Assembly: GCF_036884655.1 (NCBI RefSeq)
Contig: NC_088339.1
Coordinates: 32,077,001 to 32,141,000 of the forward strand
Origin: Musa acuminata AAA Group
Lineage: Eukaryota; Streptophyta; Magnoliopsida; Zingiberales; Musaceae
DNA: 64,000 nucleotides
Direction of reading: 5' to 3'
Part shown: in pieces, positions 1-12,102 of the stretch
Position numbering within the stretch: the stretch's first letter is position 1
How the letters are laid out: each line of letters begins with the position of its first letter
The notes under the pieces: generated by a model
What the model was told of the DNA's origin: nothing
Database searches by the model: none
Seen by the model: only the letters and a program-made list of their open reading frames with translations
Program-made: the position numbers and the translations under genes

Positions 1-170
1 AGTTGTTCTTTCAAACTAGTTTTAGGTCTATTTTTAAACAGGCCAAGCTGCCATTGCAGCAGATCTAGTTTCTATTGTCTTTTGGTTAATTGGATATCAT
101 ATTATGGGTCATCAAACCAGTTAAGTCTGTCAGATTTGTGTGAAATAATATAACTCTTTTTTGGCTGCAG

Positions 171-293
171 ACAAGTCTCTTGTACAAACTGAGGAAGATT
201 ATTTATTCAAGGCATAAGTTTCGACTTACTGTTTATCCTGGAAACGATTGTGTTCTTGTCATCGCGATGCTCATGGCTTTCTTTTGGAAGTAA
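171..293 (+). CDS. Last exon of a probable LURP-one-related (DUF567) gene, partial
   Basis: A clear acceptor (TTTTTTGGCTGCAG) at 157-170 is followed by 41 codons ending in TAA at 291-293. The peptide contains HKFRLTVYPGND followed by a hydrophobic stretch VLVIAMLMAFF. Plant LURP-one-related proteins end in a similar strand-helix pattern (x-F-x-V-TVYP-N-VDYAF followed by a hydrophobic helix), which is the basis of the call. These are Tubby-like-fold proteins, some tied to defence responses. Here the chain stops right after FFWK, where family members usually continue with an acidic tail (LDDV-like), so the C-terminus is short or divergent. Upstream exons lie outside the window. Only one exon is visible, so the family call is moderate. 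This is the only recognised plus-strand gene. Confidence 0.5.
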   Translation, partial: TSLLYKLRKIIYSRHKFRLTVYPGNDCVLVIAMLMAFFWK

Positions 294-1763
294 CCTGCTA
301 ACGGAGGGCTAAACGTTGGTGATGCAGTTGTAAGGAGTTCTCATTCCTCCACAAGTAATCTCCTGAGCCAGGTCGATTGGGCAATTCATTGATTTTTCTC
401 ATGAATGATGTCTTATCACTGGACTGTAAATTGTTACTGGGGGCATTTTGAATGTACTGTAAATAGTTCCATTATCACATCGAGTAAAGATTTATCCATT
501 TAACCTTGGCCTTCCCAGTTTGTTATGTCTGTGCACTAGATAAGAGGCCCAAGGACATTATTTGCTGTGAAGAAATTGGACGGTAATCAGTACAAGATTC
601 GGTTTATGTTTTGCCTGGGTGCTTTACCTATTTCTGAATCCTGCTCTAGACAAGGTGTACTCCAGTCGACAAGTGCAGACCTGAAACACACCAATTCCTT
701 CCGGATGAACGAAGGCAAAAATCTGTTGCTTGATAAGCAATACATCAAAAAATCTGTTTCTTGATAAGCGATGTGTTGAAGTTGTTGGATGCTTTCTCAG
801 GAGGCAAAAACTCATGTTCTTGCTAAGAGTTTATTTGTGATGTGAAATCCATGGAACTTTATGGTTCTGAAAGTTTTAGAAGCAGGTCTTTGTAAAATAT
901 GGATCCAATGAATTAAACCTGCTATAGGGTGGATTAAGTTGAATGATGATGAGACTTATGATGATCAGGTCTAAAAAGGGTGGTGTTGGTTTCTATTGTC
1001 TGATAGTAATGATGTATGTCTACTGACAAACTGCAGAATTTTCTTGGAAGGGAGGAGTAGATACAATGGGCTAATGGCCATTTGATGGGATCAAGCCAGC
1101 TATCACAGAGGGCATTCAATGCCTTGAAATTGAATCTGATGATGCTGACTTGGTGAAAGTTTTGAACAGGGAGGAGCCACCCCCATGGTGTCTGACTAAC
1201 AGTTTTAGAAAACTTATTTGTTGGCTAAACAAATTTCAATATGTAAAGATTCTTCATATTTATAAGGAATGCAATAGATGTGGGCATTGCCTAGCTGCCT
1301 ACAAATTTTGTTTCTGATCAGGTCTGGAGGGCCTTCAGATTTTGAAGTAATATATCCCTTTTTTTTTTGAAAAAAAATAATCTGCCATGTGAAGATGGAG
1401 TTTTCATTGCCATCCAGTTAAAAAGCTGCAACTGAGAAATCAATGTGCTATTCTTTGCTTCATCTGCATCTCTGTGACATGTCATTGTGAATTAATGTGC
1501 CAATGATACAGTAATCACTCTTTTTCAGATCTACTTGTTCTCCAAAAGCAGACCCACATACTTGTCAAATGTTTATGAAATTAGGGTTTCAACCAGGACA
1601 AATCTGGACTAGAGACTTGCAATATAAATTTTTTAGGATATTTCCAAGAACCCATTTAATTAGGATTAAGCATTTTTATTCACATCATCAGTGTTTGCCC
1701 AACCATCCAGCACCTGATGACTTTTCTGTTCTTCAGTTGTGATGGTAATTGTCAACCCACATG

Positions 1764-1794
1764 TCTCTCTCTCTCTCTTGCAAGTATAATTCAT

Positions 1795-1846
<52 letters not shown>
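1764..1846. repeat. Inverted (CT)n / (GA)n microsatellite pair
   Basis: A (TC) run at 1764-1778 is followed after about 19 bases by an uninterrupted (GA) run at 1798-1846. The two are complementary and could pair as a hairpin; the GA arm is much longer than the CT arm, as expected from slippage. Confidence 0.9.
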
Positions 1847-1848
<2 letters not shown>

Positions 1849-2670
1849 TAGCAAGTGGATAAAAAGTTGAATTGGTATATAAATATAAGGATTTGGTGTA
1901 TACAATATCAGTAAATTGAGATTAAATATTTTAGATCATAATGCCTCGGGAGACTAAAACTACTACTTTTCTTGCATAAGAGGGGCACTACAATCAATAT
2001 CAGCAAATAATGCATACTTGAAAGAGGCAGCACCATCCAGTTCCAAAATAAATATACACCACTTCAATGCACATGATTCTGTCTCTGTTCACAAACTTCC
2101 AGCTAAACACCTAATCCAAAGTGGTTTGCAATAGAGTTAGGAAAACCCATGGCTATTTGCCATAACTTGCAAGAAATCTCCCAATAGTACATAATATAGA
2201 AATATATGTCACTGTGATACATACAGGTGTGTCTTTCTGGTGTCCACTTATTTGTTTATTTTGAGGGAATTTGTTTGTGTATTCTGACATCACTGATACG
2301 TAATCATTTCTGATCCTTGATGTGTCCTCTAGTGGTTTAGACATAAAAAATTCAGTCCATTTCCCAAGTCAATTAATTCACAGTATGATCACCTAAATTA
2401 GGCACTTGTTTCCTGAAGAAAATATTTTATTTCATTTGAGAACTTCTTAGTTCATAGCAGGTTAAGTAATTACATCTGTCCTGCTCAAGGTCTTGATAGC
2501 TTCAGGAATGAGTTTTACATGTTTATTAGGCATTTAAAGCATTAAAAGAAAGTGGTTTGTAATGCAGCCACATACTCCAATCTTCTTCTGTTATCAGCCT
2601 CTTGATCTTAATTGCTTACAACTTTCAAATTCTAATGTTCTTGAGCTGTCCTTTAGTTACTTTCACTCTG

Positions 2671-2671
<1 letters not shown>

Positions 2672-2726
<55 letters not shown>

Positions 2727-2739
2727 CATATATATATTA
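2672..2739. repeat. (TA)n microsatellite with CATA interruptions
   Basis: An alternating TA tract of about 68 bp with two 'acat' interruptions near 2710 and 2727. No coding potential. Confidence 0.9.
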
Positions 2740-3684
2740 TATGAGATAATAATTTTAAATACGAAACGATATGCTGATCGGGTTTTGATCAATCAGATTT
2801 TTCATTCGATAAAGATCAGTATTGAATGATTTATTGATAATATACTGAGATTTAAAGAAACTATGGTTTCCATAAAATTGAGCAACAGGAGGAACAGATG
2901 GACTAAGGTCATTTTGATTGGGTAAGTTTGACACTTGGTTAGCTGATCATCATATGACAAAACATTAAATATTCTTGATTCCTGTATTAAGGCTTTACAT
3001 AAAGTACAACATTAGGTGATACAACATCATAGATTCAGAAATGAGAGCTCATTATACTAATCTGTAAAAAATGAGATTGTGTTGACCACTAACCAGAAGA
3101 AGAAAGATGACAAGCAGATGCAACACCTCAGAGCCTCTTAACAACTTGCTGCTACTAAACCAATGAAGGTTTGCATTTTAAGCAGATGGCTTAAAATCAG
3201 ACAAATGAAACAAAGTTGACAAGGCAAAAAAAAAAAACCTCCATGTTATTATGATCAAGAGTGAAATAGACAGCTTTAATTACCCAATAAAAGAAGGCAT
3301 TGTTAGCTGTTACTTGTCTTCAAAAACTCACAAAAAATAATCATTGTTTAAGCTAGCAAGACAACCCATCATTTTTATTCTGATAAGTTGCATGTACTAA
3401 GCTAATAAGAGCAGTGTACCAATCGATTAAACATCCTCTCATGTGTAGCATGCTTGCTGACTTTTTCCATTTCTTGTCACATCCATTGCTTTGATTCTGG
3501 TCCGTGAGAGAGAAATCAAATGGACAGAACACTGTTTGACTGCACAAAAGATGCAATCCATTTCCTGAGCTTGTTCTTCTCGTTAGGAAGAACTTGCATT
3601 TATGGTGATTCGGAAGACTTCAGCCGCAAAGAAACACAGATGAACAAAGAAGAATGCGGACGATTGCTGGCCAGGGCAAATCAG

Positions 3685-4582
3685 CTACAGACCAATGAGG
3701 TTTCTTGAGGTGGTGACACCACCGTCAACCACAAGGTTGTGGCCACTCGCATACTTGGATTCATCGCTGGCAAGATAAAGTGCGGCTTCGGCTACATCTC
3801 TGGCCGTCAAGGTGACGCCTTTGAGGTTGGCCAGCTCCCTCACGAGCTCCTCCGTCTTCTCCACCTGCTTCTCGGTCGGCGGTGGCGCCAACTCGACGAG
3901 GTCTTCGACCTCGTCGTCGGCCTCGTCACGCCAAGCGTTCACCAGCATCTGGGTGGCGACCCCGAAGGGCGAGATGCAGTTGACACGGATGCCGTGGGCG
4001 CCGAGCTCGTAGGCGGCGTTCTTGGCGAGCCCGACGATGGCGTGCTTGGAGGCGGTGTAGGCGTGGGGGCCGAGGCCGCCCATGACGCCGGCCACGCTCG
4101 CCACGGAGACGATGCAGCCGGAGCGGCGGGGGAGCATGGCGCGGGCCGCGTGCTTGGCGCCCAGCGCCGTGCCCCGCACGTTGACGCGCATCACCCGGTC
4201 GAACTCCTCTGCGTCCAGCGCCACGATACTCCTGCGCCGCCGCGTCTGCGCCCCGAGCACCCCGGCGTTGTTGCACATCACGTCGAGGCGGCCGTGCCGG
4301 GCGACGGTTCGGTCAACAAGCCGCTCGATGTCGGCTTCCACGGCCACGTCGCAGTGCATGAAGCTGACGGAGGGGCCGAGCAACGCCGCCAGCGCCTCCC
4401 CGGCGACGTCCTCGATGTCGGCGATCACGACTCTGGCGCCGTGCCACGCAAATAGCCGAACCGTGGCTTCACCGATGCCCCTGGCGCCACCTGTCACGAT
4501 GGCCACCTTCCCCTCGAGCCTACATACGATATAACAGTAGCACACTCATCGAACATTGCATCATCTACCAAATCTATCTGGG

Positions 4583-4619
<37 letters not shown>

Positions 4620-4709
4620 GCACCTTTTGTGCGTAGGAGCAGCAGATTCCCATGGAGGGACGTGAACAAGTGGATGGGACTTCTCAGGCATCACCTCAGT
4701 AGCAGGCAT
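3685..4709 (-). CDS. TS2: TASSELSEED2/SDR2a-like short-chain dehydrogenase/reductase
   Basis: Two exons (4709-4624 and 4519-3685) joined across a 104-bp GT-AG intron give 306 aa. The junction codon AG|G restores the usual [13 protein letters not shown] start of the Rossmann domain. Visible motifs: cofactor loop TGGARGIG (residues 38-45), NNAG (112-115), catalytic Ser170, Tyr183 and Lys187 in the S-x12-Y-x3-K arrangement, and the C-terminus [15 protein letters not shown], which matches maize TASSELSEED2 as I remember it. This is the SDR110C group of NAD(P)-dependent steroid/terpenoid-type alcohol dehydrogenases; TS2 acts in stamen-pistil sex determination in maize, while other members have broader or unknown substrates. 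Length is normal for the group. Exon 2 is strongly GC-rich, unlike its surroundings, typical of monocot genes. The exact substrate cannot be inferred. Confidence 0.93.
4586..4614. repeat. (GA)n microsatellite inside the SDR intron
   Basis: 29 bp of uninterrupted AG/GA lies in the only intron of the SDR gene. On the coding strand it is a (CT)n pyrimidine run beginning about 9 bases after the splice donor. Confidence 0.92.
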
Positions 4710-4742
4710 TCTTGGCTAAGGGTGTCGGAATACGATTGGTGG

Positions 4743-4752
4743 GTATATATAG
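4743..4752 (-). promoter_or_regulatory. Candidate TATA box of the SDR gene
   Basis: On the coding strand the sequence reads CTATATATAC about 35 bases upstream of the ATG at 4709. It is a good TATA match, but this spacing would leave a 5' UTR of only a few bases, so either the leader is very short or another element is used. Confidence 0.4.
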
Positions 4753-5458
4753 GGAAGAGATGAAATGAGGGTGTTTGACCAATAATTAAATTTTAAATAT
4801 ACAAATCGAAGGATTTTTTTTTTTAGTGAATATATAGTTATGAAATTCTTTGAGTGTCTAGTAAATAAAAAAAAAAATTAAATTAAATTTAAATATATAT
4901 ATTGACATAATATTGTTTGGTAAAATTATATTTTAAAATTTTATTAAATTTTAAATTAATAAATAATAAATAAAATAAATAAATGAAAATATATGTAATC
5001 TTATAAAAAAATTTCATATGGCCCAAATATATAATAAATAAAAACATAATCATATAAATACATATAAAATAATTTTTAAGAATAAATAAATAAAAAATCA
5101 CCTTTATAAAAATAAAAAAAAAATCATATTAATTTTTCACTAAATCATTTTGACAATCATATAATTTTAGATACAGTCATAAAATACTATCAAATTTAAA
5201 AAAATTATACTAAAATGTTAATGCTCTCGTAAGATAGCATCGATATTTGAACATTGTATTTAGACTAAATGCAATTGGAAATCACATTTCAAATATTCAT
5301 TGGGCTCTTAATGTATATTTTAAATGTATTCCCAAACGTATCCTAAATGACTTTTTTCTTCACACATTAGAAACAGAGAAAGGCTTCAAAAGATTCAACA
5401 ATATCAGATAATGTGGCAACCTTTCTTTTGGGAAATTAATATCTATTTTCGGAATTAT

Positions 5459-5489
5459 AATTAATTAATTAATTAATTAATTAATTAAT
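5459..5489. repeat. (TTAA)n microsatellite
   Basis: Seven to eight perfect AATT/TTAA units in an otherwise AT-rich spacer. Confidence 0.92.
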
Positions 5490-8400
5490 CATAAAAAATA
5501 TTTTTATAAAAAATAAATAGATGATTGAAATGAAAATTAATCGAGATATGGATTCCTAAGTCACAAGAATGGTCTTGGATAAAAAAAATAAATGTATAAA
5601 CATTTCCTACTATAATAAAAAATATTCATCCAAAATTTATAATATGAAACTAATATTCTAAATAAAAAAAAATTGTAAGAGAATCCTGAATCTAACATAA
5701 TTGAGTAAAGTATGTTACTACTAAATTAATATTTCAGGTATATCTTTTATGTGTTCTAGTCAAATATAAATCAAATAATTTTTTTTTTTTTGTTTTTGGA
5801 GGAAGACTTTTGTGTGCAACATGGCCTACATAGAAATTATATTCATCATTTACATCTCAGTAGCCTATCTATTTAATCAACTCAATTTTATGGTGATTAT
5901 TTTTTCAGAAATATAAAATGATTAATATGAAAAGTGAGAGTAGATCATGTGTATAGTGCTCTTTACAAACTTTTCATACATAATTACACAGTTAGGTAAT
6001 GATAAACTCTAACAATTTGGTAAAATTAATAGACAATAAAAATAAATGATAGTAAAAAAAAAATCATTGTCTCTCATCTTTACTCAACTTGTACCTTTTC
6101 CTTTTATAACTCCAACTATAATGTACTAAAATTTTTACCTTCCAAAATAATTGATTGATTTTTTTTTTTGCACAATGATCTAATGATTGAAGGCATCTTA
6201 CTTAGCTAAGCCATGCATATTCAACATTCATTTACTTTTATTTTCAAACAAAGAAATTTAAAGTAACCCTCCTCAAACTCTCAGGATTATTGTGCATTGG
6301 ATTGTTCTTGCTAAATAGAATTTTAGATGCGGTGTAAAGTAGACACAATTGCCAAAGAGTTGAGCCTTAAAAGTCTCATATGTGTAGCACATATTATTGA
6401 CAAGCCTTTAAGAGTCTCATAAGTGTAGCACATTATTGACATGCTCCTAAGTAGCAATAAGCTAATGTATTAATAGAATATTAGAGAGAGAAAAAATAAA
6501 CTTTGATTGGTGTTGATTAGTGGCTAAGTTTATTTCAAGTTTTTTTTAAAAAAAAAGACAAATGACGAAGGTTGAATGGGAGTTAGGATCATGTGATAAA
6601 TTGTCAAAGTCTTTACTAACTAAACTTGCTGATACCTTGGTTGGTTAAGAATGGAATCTAATCATGTTTATGTCAAGGTCTTTATTTCATGTTGGTCCTA
6701 CCTGGTCAACAAAGTGATGTCTAATTTAATGGCTACTTGTCGAAGATGATATTACTTGTACTTTATAATTGTGGTTAATAATAACTTGAAACTGATGTGC
6801 AATGTTCTTCTCAAAAACAGAGAAAAAGAAAATGACCATAAATTTAATTTCAAGTGCATATATTCATAATCTAGGTAATGGCAATTTGGCAAGGAGATTT
6901 AGTATCACTTTACTAAAAACAATAAAAGGAACTTTAAATATTTTTAATGTAAATAAAAAAAATGAATATGTGTAAAGCTTAATAATGAAAAAAGAAGACT
7001 CATGTAATTTAGACATAAAGAACATAAAAGAGAAATGAATCTGATATAAAGCTTAACAAAGTACTGGAAATTTAACTGGTTCACACAACCCATGATCCCA
7101 TCCATTCCAGAATAGAAAGGAGATGGTTGTATCAAGGATAAAATGCATCAGAGTAGCAGCAGCAACTGATGAGACAAATTTAATGACCAACTTCAGTCTG
7201 GGTTTGTTTTGGCATGCAAAATTGGGTTGGAGATCTCATGTTGTGTAATCATTGTGGCTTAATTAGTTTATGCATGCTGTACTGCAGATATCCCTACTCT
7301 TTTCTTCTTTTTTTTCCCCATGACAGCTACCTTCCACCTCACAAGAGGATGAATGAACAGATATAGGATCTCTTTCTAGCAAAGAAAAAGAGAAAAAATC
7401 TCTCTCAGAAAACAGCACTTTCAGGTCTTAATACTGTTAGCTTTCAGAAGAATGTCTCTTTCCATGTGACATCTCATTTTAATATGATTTTGTTGCAAGA
7501 AGGTTTATGCATGTCTAAATCTTTATTTCTATGGTTTAACATCTTGTAGTTGCTAAAAGTAGGTAGTCTTGATTAATTCAATATCAACTAATCAGTTACC
7601 ACATATGCACTACTCTGAGCAACACTAGTAAGACATCAAGTGGGCATATTTAACCCATTTGCATACAAAATCAAAGAACATGGACTCAAGAAACCTAACT
7701 GATAAGTCCACCTAGCAGTTTAATTTAATAAAGCAAATCGAATTATAATATCATCATTTAGTGCCAACAAAAAGCAGCTGAGGAAAGAGGTGACATATAT
7801 ATATAGTTGGTTCTGTTTGCACATCAATGTTTGCTTGTGTGAATCTTGCCAAAATATTTAACATCTTTTCAGTACCCTGTTATATCTTCATTTTTCAACG
7901 GGAAAATTATATCATCTGTCACTTGTTTATTTGTTTTGGGGTGTCATCAACATAGATTATAACTATTCAAACATATCCAAGTTCTACTTCATGTTTACCA
8001 GATGATTCTTCATGCATCGTTTAAGCTGCATCAAATAAGCGGATGGTACTTTTGATTGCCTTGCTGCTTTTTCCTGCAAAAGAAATCCATAACTATTATT
8101 AACACAAGGGTGTAGTAGATGATTGCAAAATCGTATGCAGTGTGTAAACAATGCAACTAAAGAACCTCAGTGGGTATACAAATTTGTGCTATATGTGTAC
8201 TTGCTTCCTTTCGAAATGCTTCAGCCATCCTTTATGAGCTTTATATAGATTGAATGTTTACAAATAAGTATTTCCACCTAAATTTCTTAAGAAATTATGA
8301 GTATTTCCAATTAAATAGAGAACAGAAAATTTATTGAAAAAAAATAAGGTAAACATTAATAAAGAAAGGGAAGAGCAATGCAAAATGAGAACAATTTTAT

Positions 8401-9589
8401 CTCAAACAAACAAAAATACATGAAGGAAGGACTCTTAAGAATTATTATTATATATATTTACCTAATTTGTGATCAATCATATGTATTTTTCTTTCTTTCA
8501 CGTGCATTGCACAGGATTTTAGCTTATAATAATGGATTCCTCAAGAGAATGATTTATAATGTTTCAAGTTACCAACTCTCTTTTAACAACGTAAAACACA
8601 ACCCCATCTTCATAAAATTTTCTATAACATGTGCAGCACACACACTGTCCATGTTCCAAAATGAGAAAAATATTGTAAGAGATTATGGCCCTTTAAGCTG
8701 CTTTCTGGGCTCCGGAAAACACTGAAAGAAACCCTAAAAGTTGGTCATCACATAATCCAAACACATCCTTCTCTTGCTTTCTTTATTGTATGAAGTTGGT
8801 AGAAGATCTTGTCAAGTGGCTTTTGGAAGAGCTTTAGGACAATTTGATTTATACCCATTGATGTCCCTTTTGCCAGTTATGCTTCTCATGGTACATGACT
8901 TAATTGCACCAATCTAGTTCATTGCATGCAGCATCATTTCATGGGGTTTCTGTTTCCAAGGTTGGAGGTGATGGTGAAATGGTGATCTCAGAGATGAGGA
9001 ACCTTCATCTCTTTGTTAATAATAAAAAATTAGTAGCTGATTTGTTTGAGAAAACCAATAAAATCTTAGTAGCCCAATTTGCTTAAGGAACCAACAAAAT
9101 TATATGAGAAAATGAGAACAAAAGATTAGAGAAGAAACCTGGAAGCCAAGGCTATCTATCATGACTCTGCAGATAGCGGCCAAGGAAATTGAGATTGTTT
9201 CATGGCTGACCATAATCATCCATTCAAGATATAAGCCAAACATTATCTTGATTGAGGAATAAAGGATACTGGTGAATAGACTATCAAACGCAAGCAAAAA
9301 TACAGGTTAGGAACACACAGAGGACCCAGTGAAGTGATATATCTACAAAAATTTGTTCGTTATCATAGCAAATTTATTTCTCAAATCATTGTAAGTAACA
9401 TCTTGAAAGATAAACAGCATGGGAAAGATAGTCTGGATAGATTATTTGGCCTTGCATACCCTCTTAGCCATGACCAACGCAAGAACTGATTGGAAGTAAG
9501 AAATCATAGGCAGTAAATTTAATATCCACACAGAGAAATTTGTAGAATATAAGAAAAAATAAACATAAGTTATCATGATTATAACAACA

Positions 9590-9880
9590 ATAATATTAAG
9601 TCATAATGTCCCAACTATTTGGGGCCGTCTATATGGATATTTTGATCTTCTTGTTTGAAATAAAAATATATAGATCTTTAATTATAGTTCCTAGAAAAGA
9701 TTTCTCAAGTCATTCTCTACCTCTCCTTGCAACACTAATACTAATTGTCTCACTTGTTCTAAATATAGCATTTATATATCTCTTCAGCATATGTCCACAC
9801 AACCTTAAGCAATTCCTCCTCATTTTATCCTCTATAAGAGCTACATCTAATTGTTGACATATGAGAACTTTTTTTTCTCT
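9590..9880 (-). mobile_element. LINE (non-LTR retrotransposon) C-terminal remnant
   Basis: Read on the minus strand, the region encodes a degenerate peptide of the type DKMRRNCLRLCGHMLKR, then a stretch corresponding to the usual R-R-G-R-G-R-P, then a tail matching GPNSWDIMT. These are hallmarks of the C-terminal end of plant LINE reverse-transcriptase ORFs (E-K-x-R-E-N-x-L-R-W-F-G-H followed by R-G-R-P-K). Internal stops show it is dead. The plus-strand string TCCCAACTATTTGGGG (9608-9623) is the common 3' signature. A related copy lies near 57130-57420. Confidence 0.75.
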
Positions 9881-11053
9881 ATCTTTCCTAATAACTCTAT
9901 ATGTTTATTTCAATAGTTTAATCTCAACCACATGGATTCTTTACAAACGAATACTAGAAAGGAATATCCGAGACCAGAAACACATGGACCAAGCCTCCAA
10001 AAAGGAATACTAAGGTAGTTTTTAAATCCTCTGTTAAAAGCCACACATAGGACCTAAGATGCAACCACAGACAACTCTATATTTACCATTTATACCCTTG
10101 CATCCCTTATAAATGAACAGTCCATGAAATTGTCTGTAGATGTGGCAAGCTACAACAGCATATAAGACTAAATGATGTTCTAAAATGGTCAACTTTGGAA
10201 CTGATTAGAGTTGATTTGGATCCTATCAGGCTGTAAAATGTACAATGTCAAGAAATAACTTAATTGATTTGGTTGACTGCTGATCCACATATGATCAGGA
10301 GAACAGAGCTTCAGCTAAAGTGTCAACCTGTTTTTGTTGGATGCTAGAATCGTTGGTTTACATCCTGGCTTACCTCCATTGAATCAATACCTAATCTAGT
10401 TTTCTTTGGGTAATAATGAAGACTGCATCAGATTGATGCGAACCTCCCCATTTAAAAGTCCATTCAAGTTGAAGGCCATCATAAAAGAATTGTGCATATC
10501 AACCACAAAACAGATTGGTTAAACACACCAACCTCGGGGATGCCAATAGCTTTGTGAATTAGCATTCAGAGGTATGCTTTTGACTTTCAGGTAAGTCTGC
10601 ATGTAGTCTCAACTAAGCTTAATCATCCCAAAGTTGGGCAAAACTCCTCGGCCAAGCATATCATCAGTTAATTCAAGTGCATCTGCCACTCTTCTAATTT
10701 TGAGGAACACCAAACACACTAATCAATTCGGTATTAAGTATCGCTATCGGTGTCATACATCTAAATCTCCAATCGATATGAAGTTAGAGAACATCAAATT
10801 GTAGGTTCTGGAATCCGGCTAGCTTTTCCTAGCCCCTCAATTGCATGACAAAATGCCACACTACGTGGGTTCAAACCAGAAGCCATTGTCGATGTGCTGA
10901 TAATATAATCTGCGCATCAAAGAATTAAAAGGGAGTTCTCCTTTCAGAACGACAAACTTGCAAGCCAAAAGTGAGACATCCGACACAGACAACACAAAGA
11001 GGATATCTCGAGTCTCTGTATTACACTTAGCTTCAATGTCCTCAGACTTACCG

Positions 11054-11246
11054 AACTGCTGTAGAAACTCGGCGGGCCCTTTCCAGATTGGGTTCAGCGC
11101 CGGTATTGTTCATCCCGAGCAAGACTTCTTCCACAAAACCTCGAGGAACTTACTACTTGGCAGACGGCTTTCAACATCACAGTTCCATGCTTCAACACAG
11201 GATGTCACCTCGGCTGCTGCTGCGGCCCAATAGGAGAAGGAAACCA
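11054..11246 (-). other. GC-rich patch with a consensus splice donor; possible untraced exon
   Basis: This stretch is much richer in GC than the flanks. On the minus strand it contains ATGs and ends in a strong donor, CAGTTCG|GTAAGT, at about 11050. From the ATG nearest the donor (about 11114) an open frame runs 20 codons into it. The plus strand also has an open frame (10958-11233) ending in an R- and S-rich segment that looks like a transit peptide. I recognise neither and cannot find convincing partner exons. It may be the first exon of an unknown or noncoding transcript, or a gene fragment. Confidence 0.25.
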
Positions 11247-11469
11247 TGGCGGTGTCGCTTACATGGCTCTTCGAGGGAACACCACGCGGCCATTTTGTTT
11301 TTGTGTGAGCATTAATGTAATTACGGATCGACGAAAGGGCCTTTTCGTTGCTAACTTTGCTTTCGTTGCTCGGTCACGTTGAGTGATCATTTTCTTGACG
11401 CCTTTGTTAAGCGACCGTTCGACATCTGACTCATTGAGCGATAGAAGGTAACTGCATCAACTTTGACGT

Positions 11470-11772
11470 AGATATAGAGCGGCTCTCATCTCTTGCTGTC
11501 ACCCTCCTCATCCACAATATTGCTGTCACCCTCCTCATCCACAATAGCCGCCCGTGGCTCCTAACGACATCACGTCTGTCACTACCAATTATAATATTAA
11601 AATTATTTTTTTAATTTATTATTTTTATATTTTTATTTATAAAATTAATAATATTACGATAAATGGATCTAAATATTTTATTTTCATAACTATAGTATTC
11701 CAATATAAATTTTTTAAATTTAGGAATCAAAATACTAATGAGGTCTTAGTACAGGGAATATGTAATTAACCC
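11470..11772. mobile_element. Half copy of a MULE-like foldback element
   Basis: The right end (TGTAATTAACCC, 11761-11772) is the reverse complement of GGGTTAATTACA, matching the terminus of the complete element at 49488-50469. The preceding AT-rich arm and the segment containing CCTCATCCACAATA, GCTCCTAACGACAT and ACCAATTATAATATTAAAA also match that element. A 26-bp segment (TTGCTGTCACCCTCCTCATC...) is duplicated in tandem at about 11493-11546. The opposite arm is missing. Confidence 0.7.
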
Positions 11773-11832
11773 GCCATAAGCCATACATTGACCACCGCCT
11801 ACCGTTCCCTCGAGAAGTGAGAACGGGCCCAA

Positions 11833-11872
11833 CGTCCCCCGTTCCCCCCGTCCCCCGTCCCCCGTCCCCCGT
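11833..11872. repeat. C-rich tandem repeat (GTCCCCC)n
   Basis: Five to six C5-C6 runs separated by GT or GTT. The minus strand therefore carries successive G5-G6 runs spaced by two or three bases, a strong G-quadruplex-forming pattern. Confidence 0.9.
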
Positions 11873-12102
11873 CGCCTACCATTGACCACCGCAACCACAC
11901 CCTTAGATTGTCACTACTAAGAAGACAGACAAAGGTGTTTAATATTCATTCCATGCTGCGTAAGATATATGGGCAAAAGAGGCTACATTTCCTTATGATA
12001 CACGTCGAGAGATTGAAGCCAACTCATGCGTACACTACCGGAAACGACCGAAATCAAAGCAAGCTGACGCAGTAGGCGGAAGAGGAACTCGAGTAACTGC
12101 AA

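Larger units (their letters stand above)
294..3684. other. Intergenic, no gene recognised
   Basis: About 3.4 kb of AT-rich sequence. The first few hundred bases are probably the 3' UTR of the upstream plus-strand gene. Open frames here are short and resemble nothing known; several are simple translations of (GA)n or (TA)n. Two microsatellites are listed separately. Confidence 0.7.
4753..12102. other. Intergenic, AT-rich, transposon remnants, no confident gene
   Basis: About 7.3 kb. The stretch 4780-7000 is extremely AT-rich with many A or T runs. No open frame resembles a known protein. Recognisable contents, listed separately, are a (TTAA)n run, a LINE 3'-end remnant, a GC-rich patch with a consensus splice donor, half of a MULE-like foldback element and a C-rich tandem repeat. 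Confidence 0.7.

Noticed and set aside
3739..4455. Plus-strand open frame of 238 codons opposite the SDR gene
   Set aside because: Shadow of the GC-rich SDR exon; no recognisable motifs, whereas the minus strand has all SDR catalytic residues.
8378..8725. 115-codon plus-strand open frame in the 5-12 kb spacer
   Set aside because: AT-rich composition, no motif or homology I can recognise and no codon bias like that of the true genes; expected by chance.
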